NCBI GenBank assembly: GCA_017521245.1 | Contig: JAFXDI010000019.1 | Location: 1 to 44,198, forward strand | Direction of reading: 5' to 3' | Source of the DNA: Bacteroidales bacterium | GTDB lineage: Bacteria > Bacteroidota > Bacteroidia > Bacteroidales > G3-4614 | DNA: 44,198 nt | Shown: in pieces, positions 1 to 8,083 of the stretch | How positions within the stretch are numbered: position 1 is the stretch's first letter | Layout of the letters: each line of letters starts with the position of its first letter | Made by a program: the position numbers and the translations under genes | Notes under the pieces: generated by a model | What the model saw: only the letters and a program-made list of their open reading frames with translations | Databases searched by the model: none | What the model was told of the DNA's origin: nothing

Positions 1-350
1 TAGGAGTCTGGTCCGTGTCTCAGTACCAGTGTGGGGGATCTTCCTCTCAGAACCCCTAATCATCGTTGCCTTGGTAGGCCGTTACTCTACCAACTAGCTA
101 ATGATACGCATGCTCATCTGTAACCGGAAATCCTTTAATCAAAATTTCATGCAACATTTTGATATTATGGGGTATTAGTCCAAATTTCTTTGGGTTATCC
201 CCCTGTTACAGGCAGATTACATACGTGTTACTCACCCGTGCGCCGGTCGCCATCTTAATAAGCAAGCTTATTAAATGCTGCCCCTCGACTTGCATGTGTT
301 AGGCCTGTCGCTAGCGTTCATCCTGAGCCAGGATCAAACTCTTCGTTGTA
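1..350 (-). rRNA. rrs: 16S ribosomal RNA, 5' part (truncated by window edge)
   Basis: The reverse complement of about 321-340 is the universal bacterial 16S 5' primer region (AGAGTTTGATCCTGGCTCAG). The first bases of the window (TAGGAGT, complement of ACTCCTA) correspond to the conserved site near E. coli position 338. The gene therefore reads leftward out of the window and only about its first 340 nt are present. The 5' end is placed near 350 (TACAACGAAGAG...), by analogy with Bacteroidales 16S starts; mature processing could differ by a few bases. It is transcribed away from lpxK. Confidence 0.97.
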
Positions 351-522
351 ATTATGTTTGTTATTTATTTTTTACTGTAAATAACCTGATCCGATGCTCA
401 ATTTAAACTCGTTAAAAGTTATTGACGTTGACGTTTTTTACTCGTCTCGTACTACTTTGTCTTTTTCAAATATTCAATGATCTCTTTTTTTGTTGCCCTC
501 GGTTGTTCCCCGAAAGCGAGTG

Positions 523-554
523 CAAAATTACTACCTTTATCCTTATTCACCAAA
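523..554 (-). promoter_or_regulatory. rRNA operon promoter (Bacteroidota type)
   Basis: On the minus strand a TTTG (551-554) is followed after exactly 20 nt by TAATTTTG (523-530), matching the Bacteroidota -33/-7 consensus TTTG-N19-21-TAnnTTTG. Transcription should start near 517, giving a leader of about 165 nt before the 16S 5' end. The leader holds an 8-bp inverted repeat, GTTATTTA/TAAATAAC (360-367 with 377-384), next to the mature end. I see no gene in 351-959; the open frame on the plus strand at 477-716 overlaps this promoter and is not credible. Confidence 0.75.
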
Positions 555-660
555 TTTTTTAGTAAGAATTTTTCAAAAAAATTTTACTTTTTCTGTAACT
601 TGCATATTCTCAGTGAATTATTTTTATGTTATAAAACACTCTTTTTTGAATTAAAAATTA

Positions 661-824
661 GAAACGAATGTTTGTTAATTTTGCAAGTAAGCGAGAGCAA
701 AGTCAAGCTTACTTGAACTATGCCGAGCATGAGCAAAATCAAGAAACGAATGTTTATTAATTTTGCAAGTAAGCGAGAGCAAAGTCAAGTTTACTTGAAC
801 TATGCCGAGCATGAGCAAAATCAA
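661..824 (+). repeat. Tandem pair of an 82-bp palindromic repeat (family A)
   Basis: Two direct copies, 661-742 and 743-824, differ at only a few positions. Each carries GAAACGAATG, a GCAAGTAAGCGAGAGCAAAG block and a GCCGAGCATGAGC block. Related copies occur at 14833-14900 (degenerate), 25352-25440, 28797-28885 and, inverted, 30368-30456. All lie in intergenic DNA. The two blocks are partly self-complementary, so a transcript would fold into a stem. Confidence 0.8.
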
Positions 825-896
825 GAAGAGAATACTTGCTAATAACAACTGAAAACTGACTTATTTTTCTCTTTTTACTATATTTATATGAGTTAT

Positions 897-929
897 TTTG
901 CTTTTTATTAAAGAAATAGTTTAACTTTG
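897..929 (+). promoter_or_regulatory. Promoter of the lpxK-punA-thiL operon
   Basis: TTTG (897-900), 21 nt, then TAACTTTG (922-929): a full match to the Bacteroidota consensus. A transcript from here would begin near 936. That excludes the TTG at 927 as the lpxK start and supports the ATG at 960. Confidence 0.7.
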
Positions 930-959
930 TATTTATTAAGGTCTATTATTTCAACAATA

Positions 960-2027
960 ATGAGTAAAAGGGTTGCTTTATATCCTCTATTACCTCTTTA
1001 TAAGTTTGGGGTCTGGTTGAGAAATAAACTTTTCGATTGGAAAGTTCTTAAATCGGAGAGTTTTGATATTCCTGTTATATCTATTGGAAACATTGCTGTG
1101 GGTGGTACTGGAAAGACTCCTCATTCGGAATATCTCATCGGCATGCTTAAGGATAGATATAATATTGCTCTTTTAAGCAGAGGATATAAGCGCAAATCAA
1201 AAGGTTTTATTCTTGCTGATGAAAACTCTACCGTTGCCTTGATTGGAGATGAACCTTTCCAAATTAAACAGAAGTTTAAGGATATTACTGTTGCTGTTGA
1301 TGCTGACAGACGTAATGGTATTAGAAAAATCTTGGAATTAAAACCCCAAACTAATCTTATTATTTTGGATGATGCTTTTCAGCATAGATATGTTACTCCT
1401 AAAGTTTCGATATTGTTAAGTGACTATAACAATATGTTCTACAACGACTCTTTATTACCTGTTGGCAATCTAAGAGAGCCTGCGTCTGCTCGCTTCAGAG
1501 CAAATATTGTTATTATTACTAAATGCCCTGAAAACATCATTCCTATTGATAAAAGAATAATGATTAAAAGGGTAAATCTTTTCCCTTATCAAAAGTTATT
1601 CTTCTCCTCTTTTTCATATAACAATCCTATTGCGGTTTTTAAAGAGAACGAGATTAAAGAACTTGATATTAATTGTATTGGCAAAGATTGTAATATTTTA
1701 GCGGTATCGGGGATTGCTAACCCTTCGCAGTTTGATGACTTTTTGAGGTCAACCGGTGCTACTGTGAAAGATATCCATTTTAGTGATCATCACAATTTCT
1801 CAAATAAAGATATTAATAATATTATTGAAAAGTTCTATTCTATTGCTAAAAATAATAGAGAGAAATCTTATATAATTACAACAGAAAAGGATGCTGCAAG
1901 GATTCTAAATTTAAATATTCCTCAAGAGATAAAGATGCATATATATGCTCTTCCGTTAGTTGTTAAAATTAACAACAATGAAGACTCCCTTCTTGAGGAG
2001 TGCTTGATTAAGAACATAAAGCAATAG
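960..2027 (+). CDS. lpxK: Tetraacyldisaccharide 4'-kinase
   Basis: LpxK phosphorylates the 4' position of the lipid A disaccharide at the inner face of the cytoplasmic membrane, the sixth step of lipid A synthesis. The 355-aa product has an N-terminal membrane-associated helix, then the P-loop GGTGKTP at about residues 48-54, the family motif LDDAFQHR near 137-144 and LPVGNLREP near 166. Length is normal for the family. A longer reading frame opens at a TTG (927), but that codon lies inside the predicted -7 box, so I use ATG 960, which leaves a leader of about 24 nt. punA follows after 26 nt and thiL after another 36, so the three are probably cotranscribed. No Shine-Dalgarno sequence is seen. 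Confidence 0.95.
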   Translation: MSKRVALYPLLPLYKFGVWLRNKLFDWKVLKSESFDIPVISIGNIAVGGTGKTPHSEYLIGMLKDRYNIALLSRGYKRKSKGFILADENSTVALIGDEPFQIKQKFKDITVAVDADRRNGIRKILELKPQTNLIILDDAFQHRYVTPKVSILLSDYNNMFYNDSLLPVGNLREPASARFRANIVIITKCPENIIPIDKRIMIKRVNLFPYQKLFFSSFSYNNPIAVFKENEIKELDINCIGKDCNILAVSGIANPSQFDDFLRSTGATVKDIHFSDHHNFSNKDINNIIEKFYSIAKNNREKSYIITTEKDAARILNLNIPQEIKMHIYALPLVVKINNNEDSLLEECLIKNIKQ

Positions 2028-2053
2028 TTATAATCTTCTTAATTTATTTTACT

Positions 2054-2878
2054 ATGAACGAATATTTAGATTGTATTAAGGAGTGTGCTAAGTTTATCAA
2101 AGATAGGTTTATTAATATTCCTAAAACTGCGGTTATATTGGGTACTGGTCTTGGCAAACTTGCCGATGATATTAATGACCAACAAATTATTAATTATTGC
2201 GACATTCCCAATTTCCCCGTTTCAACTGTTGAAGGTCATTCGGGCAGACTGATATTGGGCAAATTGGGCAACAATCCAATTTTGGCTATGCAGGGAAGAT
2301 TTCATTTTTATGAGGGATACGATATGCGTAAGGTTACTTTCCCCATAAGAGTGATGCATGAGTTAGGAATTAAACGTCTGTTTGTATCGAATGCAGCAGG
2401 TGGTATGAATCCTAATTTTGAGATTGGGGATTTAATGGTTATTAAGGACCATATCAATTTGTTTCCAGAACACCCTTTGAGGGGAAGAAATATTGAGGAG
2501 CATGGGGTAAGATTTCCCGATATGAGCGATGCCTACTCTCCTATATTAAGAGAAAAGGCTTTTGAAATTGCGGATGAAGAGGGAATAAAACTTCAGTGCG
2601 GAGTGTATGTTGGTACGCAGGGACCTACTTTTGAAACTCCTGCCGAGTATAAATATTTCAGGGTTATTGGTGGCGATGCTATTGGAATGAGCACCGTGCC
2701 CGAAGTTATTGTTGCTCGACACTGCGGTATTGAAGTTTTTGCAATGTCGGTTATTACTGATTTAGGGGTTGAGGGTGTTGTGGAGAAATGTTCGCACGAA
2801 GAGGTGCAACGTGCCGCCGAAGAGGCTCAGCCTAAAATGACAAGAATTATGAGACGTTTACTCACCTTGGAGGAGTAA
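2054..2878 (+). CDS. punA: Purine-nucleoside phosphorylase (trimeric, PNP/MTAP family)
   Basis: Cytosolic enzyme that cleaves purine (deoxy)nucleosides with phosphate to base plus (deoxy)ribose-1-phosphate for salvage. The 274 residues carry the family landmarks in order: GTGLG (30-34), the phosphate-binding GHSGR (61-65), QGRFHFYEG (80-88), NAAGGMNP (113-120), the base-site segment GPTFETPAEY (190-199) and GMSTVPEVIVARHCG (211-225). One feature stands out: the base-specificity residue that is Asn243 in human PNP (ITN) is Asp236 here (ITD). MTA phosphorylases also carry Asp at this place, but the overall motifs are PNP-like. It lies inside the lpxK-thiL operon with no evident functional link to its neighbours. 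Confidence 0.93.
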   Translation: MNEYLDCIKECAKFIKDRFINIPKTAVILGTGLGKLADDINDQQIINYCDIPNFPVSTVEGHSGRLILGKLGNNPILAMQGRFHFYEGYDMRKVTFPIRVMHELGIKRLFVSNAAGGMNPNFEIGDLMVIKDHINLFPEHPLRGRNIEEHGVRFPDMSDAYSPILREKAFEIADEEGIKLQCGVYVGTQGPTFETPAEYKYFRVIGGDAIGMSTVPEVIVARHCGIEVFAMSVITDLGVEGVVEKCSHEEVQRAAEEAQPKMTRIMRRLLTLEE

Positions 2879-2914
2879 CATTGATTTTAAAATATTTTCT
2901 ATTATATATAATGT

Positions 2915-3949
2915 ATGAGTAAAGATGTTGTTCGCACTGAGATTTCAACTCTCGGTGAGTTTGGTTTGATTAATCATTTGACTAAAGAGATAAAATTAAA
3001 TAACCCCGAGAGTGTTTTGGGTGTTGGTGATGATGCCGCTATTATTAATAATGGCAATTTGCAAACTCTTGTTACTACCGACTTGCTTTTAGAGGGTATT
3101 CACTTTGATTTGACATACGTTCCACTTAAACACTTAGGATATAAAGCGGCAGTGGCTAACTTCTCTGATATATATGCAATGAACGGTACTCCTAAGCAGA
3201 TTACTGTTTCGTTGGGTATTTCAAAGCGTTTTGCTGTTGAGGATATTGATGCTCTTTATGACGGAATAAAACTTGCGTGTGAGATATATGGTGTTGACCT
3301 TGTTGGTGGCGATACTTCAGCTTCGATGACAGGTTTAACTATTAGTATAACTTGTATTGGTGTTGCAGAAGAGAGTAAAATTGCAAAACGCAACGGGGCT
3401 AAAGAGAATGACCTTATTTGTGTTAGCGGAGACCTTGGTGCTGCCTATATGGGTCTACAACTTTTGGAGCGTGAAAAGAGTGTTCTGAACGATGTTGAGG
3501 GCGCTACTCCTAAATTTGAGGGCAGAGAGTATATTTTGGAACGTCAACTTAAACCTGAGGCACGTAAGGATATTGTTAGAATTTTAGGAGAGAAAGGTAT
3601 TGTTCCCTCCTCTATGATTGATGTTTCAGATGGTCTATCTTCAGAGTTGATGCACATTTGCACTCAAAGCAAAACTGGTTGCAGGATTTATGAAGAGAGA
3701 ATTCCTATTGATTATCAAACTGCTGTTACCGCAGAAGAGATGAACTTAAACGTGGTGACTGCCGCTATGAATGGTGGTGAAGATTATGAACTATTGTTTA
3801 CCGTATCATTAGACAAGCACGAAGAGATTTCTCAAATTGAGGGTGTTTCTGTTATTGGTCATATTACCGCCGAAAGTTTGGGCTGTGCAATGATTACCCG
3901 CGATGGCACAGAGATTACCCTTAAGGCTCAAGGCTGGGAGCATGTTTAG
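2915..3949 (+). CDS. thiL: Thiamine-monophosphate kinase
   Basis: ThiL phosphorylates thiamine monophosphate to the active cofactor thiamine diphosphate using ATP. The 344-aa protein belongs to the PurM/ThiL (AIRS) fold. Visible motifs are GVGDDAA (36-42) and the metal/phosphate-binding segments TTD (54-56) and EGIHFD (60-65). KAAVANFSDIYAM (about 77-89) and GGDTS (about 131) follow, with a second-domain MIDVSDGL (about 235) and the C-terminal GGEDYELLF (about 288). Length is normal. It is the last gene of the lpxK operon: a repeat and a strong rho-independent terminator follow at 4061-4103. No TPP riboswitch is apparent upstream, which fits its internal operon position. Confidence 0.95.
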   Translation: MSKDVVRTEISTLGEFGLINHLTKEIKLNNPESVLGVGDDAAIINNGNLQTLVTTDLLLEGIHFDLTYVPLKHLGYKAAVANFSDIYAMNGTPKQITVSLGISKRFAVEDIDALYDGIKLACEIYGVDLVGGDTSASMTGLTISITCIGVAEESKIAKRNGAKENDLICVSGDLGAAYMGLQLLEREKSVLNDVEGATPKFEGREYILERQLKPEARKDIVRILGEKGIVPSSMIDVSDGLSSELMHICTQSKTGCRIYEERIPIDYQTAVTAEEMNLNVVTAAMNGGEDYELLFTVSLDKHEEISQIEGVSVIGHITAESLGCAMITRDGTEITLKAQGWEHV

Positions 3950-3960
3950 ATTTCAGTTAT

Positions 3961-4027
3961 CAGTTGTTAGTTGTCGGTTTCGTGAACTCAACCGCCCTAC
4001 GGGTAGTTGTTAGTTTTTAGTTGTTAG
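3961..4027. repeat. Dispersed intergenic repeat, family B
   Basis: Contains AGTTGTTAGTTGTC, a CTCAACCGCCC-TAC-GGG hairpin core and GTAGTTGTTAG. The same modules recur at 34011-34057 and 37018-37072, always between genes. The core CCCCTAYGGGG is a short hairpin flanked by TTGTTAG direct repeats. Function is unknown. Confidence 0.65.
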
Positions 4028-4060
4028 AGATAATGCATATTGTATAATCTTTATATTATT

Positions 4061-4103
4061 ATGCAAGTTCTTGAGGTATTTTTCTTAAGAACTTGCATTT
4101 TTT
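4061..4103 (+). terminator. Rho-independent terminator of the thiL operon
   Basis: A perfect 12-bp stem, ATGCAAGTTCTT (4061-4072) with AAGAACTTGCAT (4087-4098), is followed by a run of T to 4103. It sits 110 bp downstream of thiL. Confidence 0.85.
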
Positions 4104-4220
4104 ATACTCTTAATAATACATTTTATTTATTGTAAAAATATTTTTGTAAAGAGTGTTATAATGAGTAACGATTTTATGTAAATTTGCAAAGGTTATATTC
4201 TTATACCTTATTACAAAAAA

Positions 4221-5186
4221 ATGAACAACAAAGTTAAGGGATACTTTTTAGGTGCTATTTCGGCAGCAACATACGGAATGAATCCGCTATTTACTTTACC
4301 GCTGTATAACGATGGTATGGATGCCGACTCTGTACTGTTTTTCAGATACCTTTTTGCTATTCCTATTTTAGCCATTATGTTAAAGTGGCGAAGACGTAGT
4401 TTTAAGATTGAACGCCGACAAATTTTACCTCTCTTTATTATGGGAGTTTTGTTTGCTGCATCTTCGCTTACCCTCTATATGAGTTATAACTATATGGATG
4501 CGGGTATTGCATCTACCCTACTCTTTGTTTACCCTGTTATGGTGGCGGCAATAATGACACTGTTCTTTAAAGAGAAACTCACTCTTCAAACTGTTTTATG
4601 TATTGTTATGGCTCTTGTGGGCATTGGACTGCTTTATGAAGGTGGAGAAGAGGGGACACTGAGTCTTGCCGGCACTCTGCTTGTATTGGGCTCTGCTCTG
4701 GCATACGCTATATACATTGTTGGTATCAACAGAGTAGGATTGGAGAATATGGCGACCATTAAGGTTACATTTTATGTTCTTCTTTTTGGTTGGGGACTGT
4801 TTGCTTTCCGCTCACTATTTTTTGGCGATGGTATATTGTTACCCAACACTTGGTATATGTGGGGTAATATTATCTCTCTTGCTCTCTTCCCCACTGCAAT
4901 ATCATTAATTTGCACAACCACAGCCATTCAAGAGATTGGTTCTACTCCTACTGCTATACTGGGTGTTCTTGAACCTGCCACTGCTATATTCTTTGGTATT
5001 ACAGTTTTTGGAGAGGTTCTTACTCCTCGCGACTGCATAGGTCTGGCATGTATTATTGCTTCGGTTTGTTTGGTTGTTGCAGGAGGAAAGAATATTACCT
5101 ACACTCTTATCCGATTTAGGAAGATGTTCCCTAAACTTCCAATCCGTCGCAAAGGCATTAAGATTGTGAGAAGCAGAAGAAACTAA
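4221..5186 (+). CDS. EamA/DMT-family permease
   Basis: Inner-membrane transporter of the drug/metabolite transporter superfamily. The 321-aa protein has about ten hydrophobic segments arranged as two EamA repeats (about 5-140 and 150-290), with family features such as FFRYLFAIPIL early and LGVLEPATAIFFG in the last helices. A basic cytoplasmic tail (RRKGIKIVRSRRN) follows the last helix. Substrate cannot be told; these proteins export amino acids, metabolites or drugs. A -7-like TAAATTTG lies at 4179-4186, but no good -33 box at the right distance, so it probably has its own promoter after the thiL terminator. It stands alone and converges on dnaJ. Confidence 0.88.
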   Translation: MNNKVKGYFLGAISAATYGMNPLFTLPLYNDGMDADSVLFFRYLFAIPILAIMLKWRRRSFKIERRQILPLFIMGVLFAASSLTLYMSYNYMDAGIASTLLFVYPVMVAAIMTLFFKEKLTLQTVLCIVMALVGIGLLYEGGEEGTLSLAGTLLVLGSALAYAIYIVGINRVGLENMATIKVTFYVLLFGWGLFAFRSLFFGDGILLPNTWYMWGNIISLALFPTAISLICTTTAIQEIGSTPTAILGVLEPATAIFFGITVFGEVLTPRDCIGLACIIASVCLVVAGGKNITYTLIRFRKMFPKLPIRRKGIKIVRSRRN

Positions 5187-5222
5187 TAGAATACTCTATA
5201 ACTTTTTTATAAAATAATACAC

Positions 5223-5242
5223 GGACACAGCATGCTGTGTCC
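5223..5242 (+). terminator. Perfect palindrome, probable terminator of the EamA gene (family C repeat)
   Basis: GGACACAGCATGCTGTGTCC is a perfect 20-bp palindrome 36 bp after the EamA stop, followed by CTACTTTT. Related hairpins, also followed by CCCTACTT, occur at 25235-25254 and 25279-25299. The T run is short, so termination is plausible rather than certain. Confidence 0.5.
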
Positions 5243-5280
5243 CTACTTTTAAACCACGATATAATCATAGGGGGTAGATA

Positions 5281-5683
5281 CGATTAACTTGGGGTATGGA
5301 AAGCTCCAATACTCCAAGTTATATTTTAGAGTGGTTAGAATGAGTAAGATACAACTTTTTAGTTTTGAAATACACTCCTTAATATTGATTAGAAGGGGTT
5401 AGATACAATTAACTTGGGGTACGGAAGCGAAGGGAGCATACATTGCGTATGTGACCAAGTTTACATACTCCAAGTTAAGCAGTAGATGACCTCTTGTTGT
5501 TTTTAAGAGTGGTTAGAATGAGTAAGATACAACTTTTTTAGTTTTGAAATACACTCCTTAATATTGATTAGAAGGGGTTAGATACAATTAACTTGGGGTA
5601 TGGAAACGAAGGGAGCATACATTACGTATGTGACCTAGTTTACATACTCCAAGTTAAGTAGTAGATGACCTCTTATAATCAAT
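5281..5683. repeat. Tandem intergenic repeat, 179-bp period
   Basis: The 498-bp gap between the converging EamA gene and dnaJ is filled mainly by a tandem array. A full unit runs 5391-5569 and a second, cut short at the dnaJ end, 5570-5683. A shortened first unit covers about 5268-5390. Each unit has AACTTGGGGTAYGG and, about 60-70 bp on, TACTCCAAGTT, which pair as a stem. It also holds a small ATACATTRCGTAT dyad and an AGAGTGGTTAGAATGAG block. In the first unit the middle of the stem is deleted. No convincing coding frame is present. Confidence 0.85.
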
Positions 5684-5684
5684 A

Positions 5685-6842
5685 TTAATCGAACATACGT
5701 CTAATTTTAGAAAATATCCTCTCCTTAACTGATTTAGTTGGAGCGAAGTTATTTGCATCGCGATATTTTTCTAATGTTTTACGCTCTTCAGAATTTAGAT
5801 TTTCCGGAACATATACCGATATATTCACTAACAGATCTCCTACTCCATAGTGATTTACAGAGGGTAAACCTTTACCTCTTAAACGTAAAACTTTTCCGGG
5901 TTGTGTTCCTGGTTCTATTTTTACTTTTACCTTTCCGTCAATTGTTGGTATCTCAATACTTCCACCAAGAGCCGCAGTAGGGAAATCAAGAAGCACATTA
6001 TATATCAAATCGTTTTCATCACGTAGTAAATCGGGGTGCGACTCCTCCTCTATTAATATTAATAGATCTCCCGGTGTTCCTCCATGACGCGCTGCATTTC
6101 CTTTACCTCGCATTGAGAGTTGCATTCCATCCATTACTCCTGCAGGAATATTGATTGTTATAACCTCATCCTCTTTTTCAATTCCCTCGCCATTACAGTG
6201 AGGACATTTTTTTGTAATGGTTTTACCCTCACCATTACAATGTGGACAGGTAGTTGTTGATTGCATTGCCCCTAAGAATGTTTGTTGAACTTTGGTTACA
6301 ACACCGCTTCCGTTACAGTTACTACAAGTGGTGTATGCTGTTCCGTTTTCGGCTCCTGTTCCGTTACAATGCTCACAGGCTACATATTTTTTTACTTTTA
6401 TCTTCTTCTCTACGCCTGTTGATATCTCTTTAAGGGTTAGTTTTACTTTTACTCTAAGATCTGTTCCTCTATTGGTGCGTTTACGTGATCCACCACCAAA
6501 GCCTCCAAATCCGCCAAAGCCTCCAAAGTGACCTCCGAATATATCGCCAAATTGAGAGAAGATATCTTCCATACTCATTCCGCCACCGAAGCCTCCTCCA
6601 AAGCCTCCTGCTCCTCCCATTCCTGCATGTCCGTACTGATCGTAACGTGCTTTCTTTTGGGGATCGCTTAGCACTTCGTATGCCTCAGCTGCCTCTTTAA
6701 ATTTCTCTTCAGCCTCTTTGTCTCCCGGATTTTTATCAGGATGATATTGTATCGCTTTTTTACGATAAGCCTTTTTTATCTCTTCGGGTGTAGCGGTCTT
6801 TGAGACCTCTAACACCTCATAATAGTCTCTTTTTTCAGCCAT
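5685..6842 (-). CDS. dnaJ: Chaperone protein DnaJ
   Basis: Hsp40 co-chaperone that delivers unfolded proteins to DnaK and stimulates its ATPase. The 385-aa product has all class I domains: J domain (1-70) with the HPD motif, a Gly/Phe-rich linker rich in GGFGG (about 75-130), four zinc-finger repeats ([16 protein letters not shown] and two CPHCNGEG), and the C-terminal substrate-binding domains. The frame stays open 27 codons upstream into the end of grpE; the start at 6842 ([11 protein letters not shown]) matches the family and leaves 11 nt after the grpE stop. The grpE-dnaJ pair is clearly one operon; dnaK is not in this window. Confidence 0.97.
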   Translation of the reverse strand: MAEKRDYYEVLEVSKTATPEEIKKAYRKKAIQYHPDKNPGDKEAEEKFKEAAEAYEVLSDPQKKARYDQYGHAGMGGAGGFGGGFGGGMSMEDIFSQFGDIFGGHFGGFGGFGGFGGGSRKRTNRGTDLRVKVKLTLKEISTGVEKKIKVKKYVACEHCNGTGAENGTAYTTCSNCNGSGVVTKVQQTFLGAMQSTTTCPHCNGEGKTITKKCPHCNGEGIEKEDEVITINIPAGVMDGMQLSMRGKGNAARHGGTPGDLLILIEEESHPDLLRDENDLIYNVLLDFPTAALGGSIEIPTIDGKVKVKIEPGTQPGKVLRLRGKGLPSVNHYGVGDLLVNISVYVPENLNSEERKTLEKYRDANNFAPTKSVKERIFSKIRRMFD

Positions 6843-6853
6843 AATTTTATGCT

Positions 6854-7444
6854 TTATTCTCCAACTACTACTTTTGAGTATCGTATCACTTTGTCGTTCA
6901 TTGTATATCCTTTCTGAACGCAATCAATTACTTTACCTTTTTTATCGGGATCTTCAACGGGGAATGTTGTTACTGCCTCGTGATACTCTGTATTAAATGG
7001 AGCATCGGTTGTCTCTATCTCTTTTACTCCGTTTTGAGCAAGATAGCCTTTGAATTTATTGTATATTAGATTTACACCCTCTACTAATGCCTCAATATCG
7101 GTTGCCGAATTTATGGCTTGTAAACTTCTTTCAAAATCATCAATGATTGGCAATAAATTTTTCAAACACTCTTCTCCTCCTGATTTTATTAAATCTGCTT
7201 TCTCTTTTATGGTACGTTTACGATAGTTATCAAAATCTGCCATAAGAAGAAGTTTTTCTTTTGTCAGTTGCTCTACTTTTTCTGCCAAAGATGCCACTTC
7301 TGCTGACAATGTGTCAGTTTCTGTACCCTCTTGGTCCGAAGTTGCCTCTGTTTCGGGTACTATATTTTGCACCTCTTCTGATTGTTTAAAATCGTTTATC
7401 TCCTCAGTTTCATTAATGTTTTGCGATTTTTTCTCCTTGCTCAT
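6854..7444 (-). CDS. grpE: Nucleotide exchange factor GrpE
   Basis: GrpE releases ADP from DnaK and works with DnaJ, encoded next door. The 196-aa protein has an acidic, low-complexity N-terminus (about 1-50), a long coiled-coil dimerisation helix (about 48-95, with the conserved [13 protein letters not shown]), and a C-terminal beta domain (FNTEYHEAV... [22 protein letters not shown]). Length is normal. It is the first gene of the grpE-dnaJ operon. I see neither a clear promoter nor a CIRCE element in the 50 bp between its start and the upstream terminator. Confidence 0.96.
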   Translation of the reverse strand: MSKEKKSQNINETEEINDFKQSEEVQNIVPETEATSDQEGTETDTLSAEVASLAEKVEQLTKEKLLLMADFDNYRKRTIKEKADLIKSGGEECLKNLLPIIDDFERSLQAINSATDIEALVEGVNLIYNKFKGYLAQNGVKEIETTDAPFNTEYHEAVTTFPVEDPDKKGKVIDCVQKGYTMNDKVIRYSKVVVGE

Positions 7445-7494
7445 ATCTTGTATGTTTTTATTTCTGTTCTTTTATACTTAATATATAACAAAAA

Positions 7495-7517
7495 TGCTGC
7501 CATTCTTTTTGGCAGCA
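7495..7517 (-). terminator. Terminator after the ferritin-like gene
   Basis: TGCTGCC (7495-7501) pairs with GGCAGCA (7511-7517). On the minus strand the stem is followed directly by TTTTTG. It separates the ferritin-like gene from grpE. Confidence 0.75.
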
Positions 7518-7561
7518 ATTTTGTCAGTATTATTTTATTATAAATTTTGTTTTTTTCTCTA

Positions 7562-7999
7562 TTAACATCTATTTTTTAATTTTTCTATTAGTTTTGACAA
7601 TAACACCTCCTCATCAAATTGCTCTCTTAAGAGATATTGAAAAGTTGCGTAAGAGGTATGGTCTTTTGCCTGAAGAATTATATCCATTAACGATTCAAGT
7701 GCATCGGTTAATCGTAGGGTTTGCACTAATGAACGCTCTACTGCCTCTTCGGGAGAGTCAAATGTTATTGGGATATCAACCATATCGCGTATTTGCGGAA
7801 CTGTTCCCTGCCTTGCTATATAGTCGTATATTTCTATTGATTGTACTATGTGTCTTTGATATAATGTTCGTATATGAGAGGATAATTTTTCATACCCTTT
7901 AGTTTTTAAATTTAGAGATATTGATAGGTTATAGTGTGCTACCCAAAGTAATGCTCCTGCGTATGTTGTTAAGGCCTCTGTTATTTTTTGTTTTAGCAT
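7562..7999 (-). CDS. Ferritin-like protein lacking the ferroxidase ligands
   Basis: A 145-aa, all-helical protein. I aligned it by eye to bacterial ferritins: the helix-A pattern HYNLSISLNLKTKGYEKLSSHIR parallels YLYLSMSAYFESIGLSGFANWMR, followed by IYDYIARQGTVP, the DSPEEAVE helix, LESLMDIILQAKDH and a final EQFDEEVLL helix. The usual ferroxidase residues appear to be replaced: the helix-A Glu by Ala (AGALLW), the helix-B Glu and His by His and Gln (RHIVQSIE), and the helix-C Glu by Thr. Only the late Gln (REQ) remains. Storage or oxidation of iron by the standard mechanism is therefore unlikely. It sits alone between two terminators. The assignment rests on pattern memory, so a diverged Dps-like or unrelated four-helix protein is possible. 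Confidence 0.6.
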   Translation of the reverse strand: MLKQKITEALTTYAGALLWVAHYNLSISLNLKTKGYEKLSSHIRTLYQRHIVQSIEIYDYIARQGTVPQIRDMVDIPITFDSPEEAVERSLVQTLRLTDALESLMDIILQAKDHTSYATFQYLLREQFDEEVLLSKLIEKLKNRC

Positions 8000-8020
8000 A
8001 GCAATTGTTTTTATAAAAAA

Positions 8021-8059
8021 ACAACTGCCATTCTGTTTTGTTCGAGATATGGCAGTTGT
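8021..8059 (-). terminator. Terminator of the purL operon
   Basis: A perfect 11-bp stem, ACAACTGCCAT (8021-8031) with ATGGCAGTTGT (8049-8059), is followed on the minus strand by a run of T (8020 downward). It lies 25 bp after the PurF-like stop codon. Confidence 0.85.
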
Positions 8060-8083
8060 TTTGAGTCTCTATGCTATAAATGG

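Noticed and set aside
477..716. 79-codon open frame upstream of lpxK
   Set aside because: It overlaps the rRNA promoter and a family A repeat, has a low-complexity Phe/Lys/Leu-rich translation and no homologue I recognise.
2879..2914. TPP riboswitch for thiL
   Set aside because: Only 36 nt separate punA and thiL, and no THI-box-like sequence is seen.
5268..5683. Possible CRISPR array
   Set aside because: The period is 179 bp and whole units are repeated, with no short repeat/unique spacer alternation and no cas genes.
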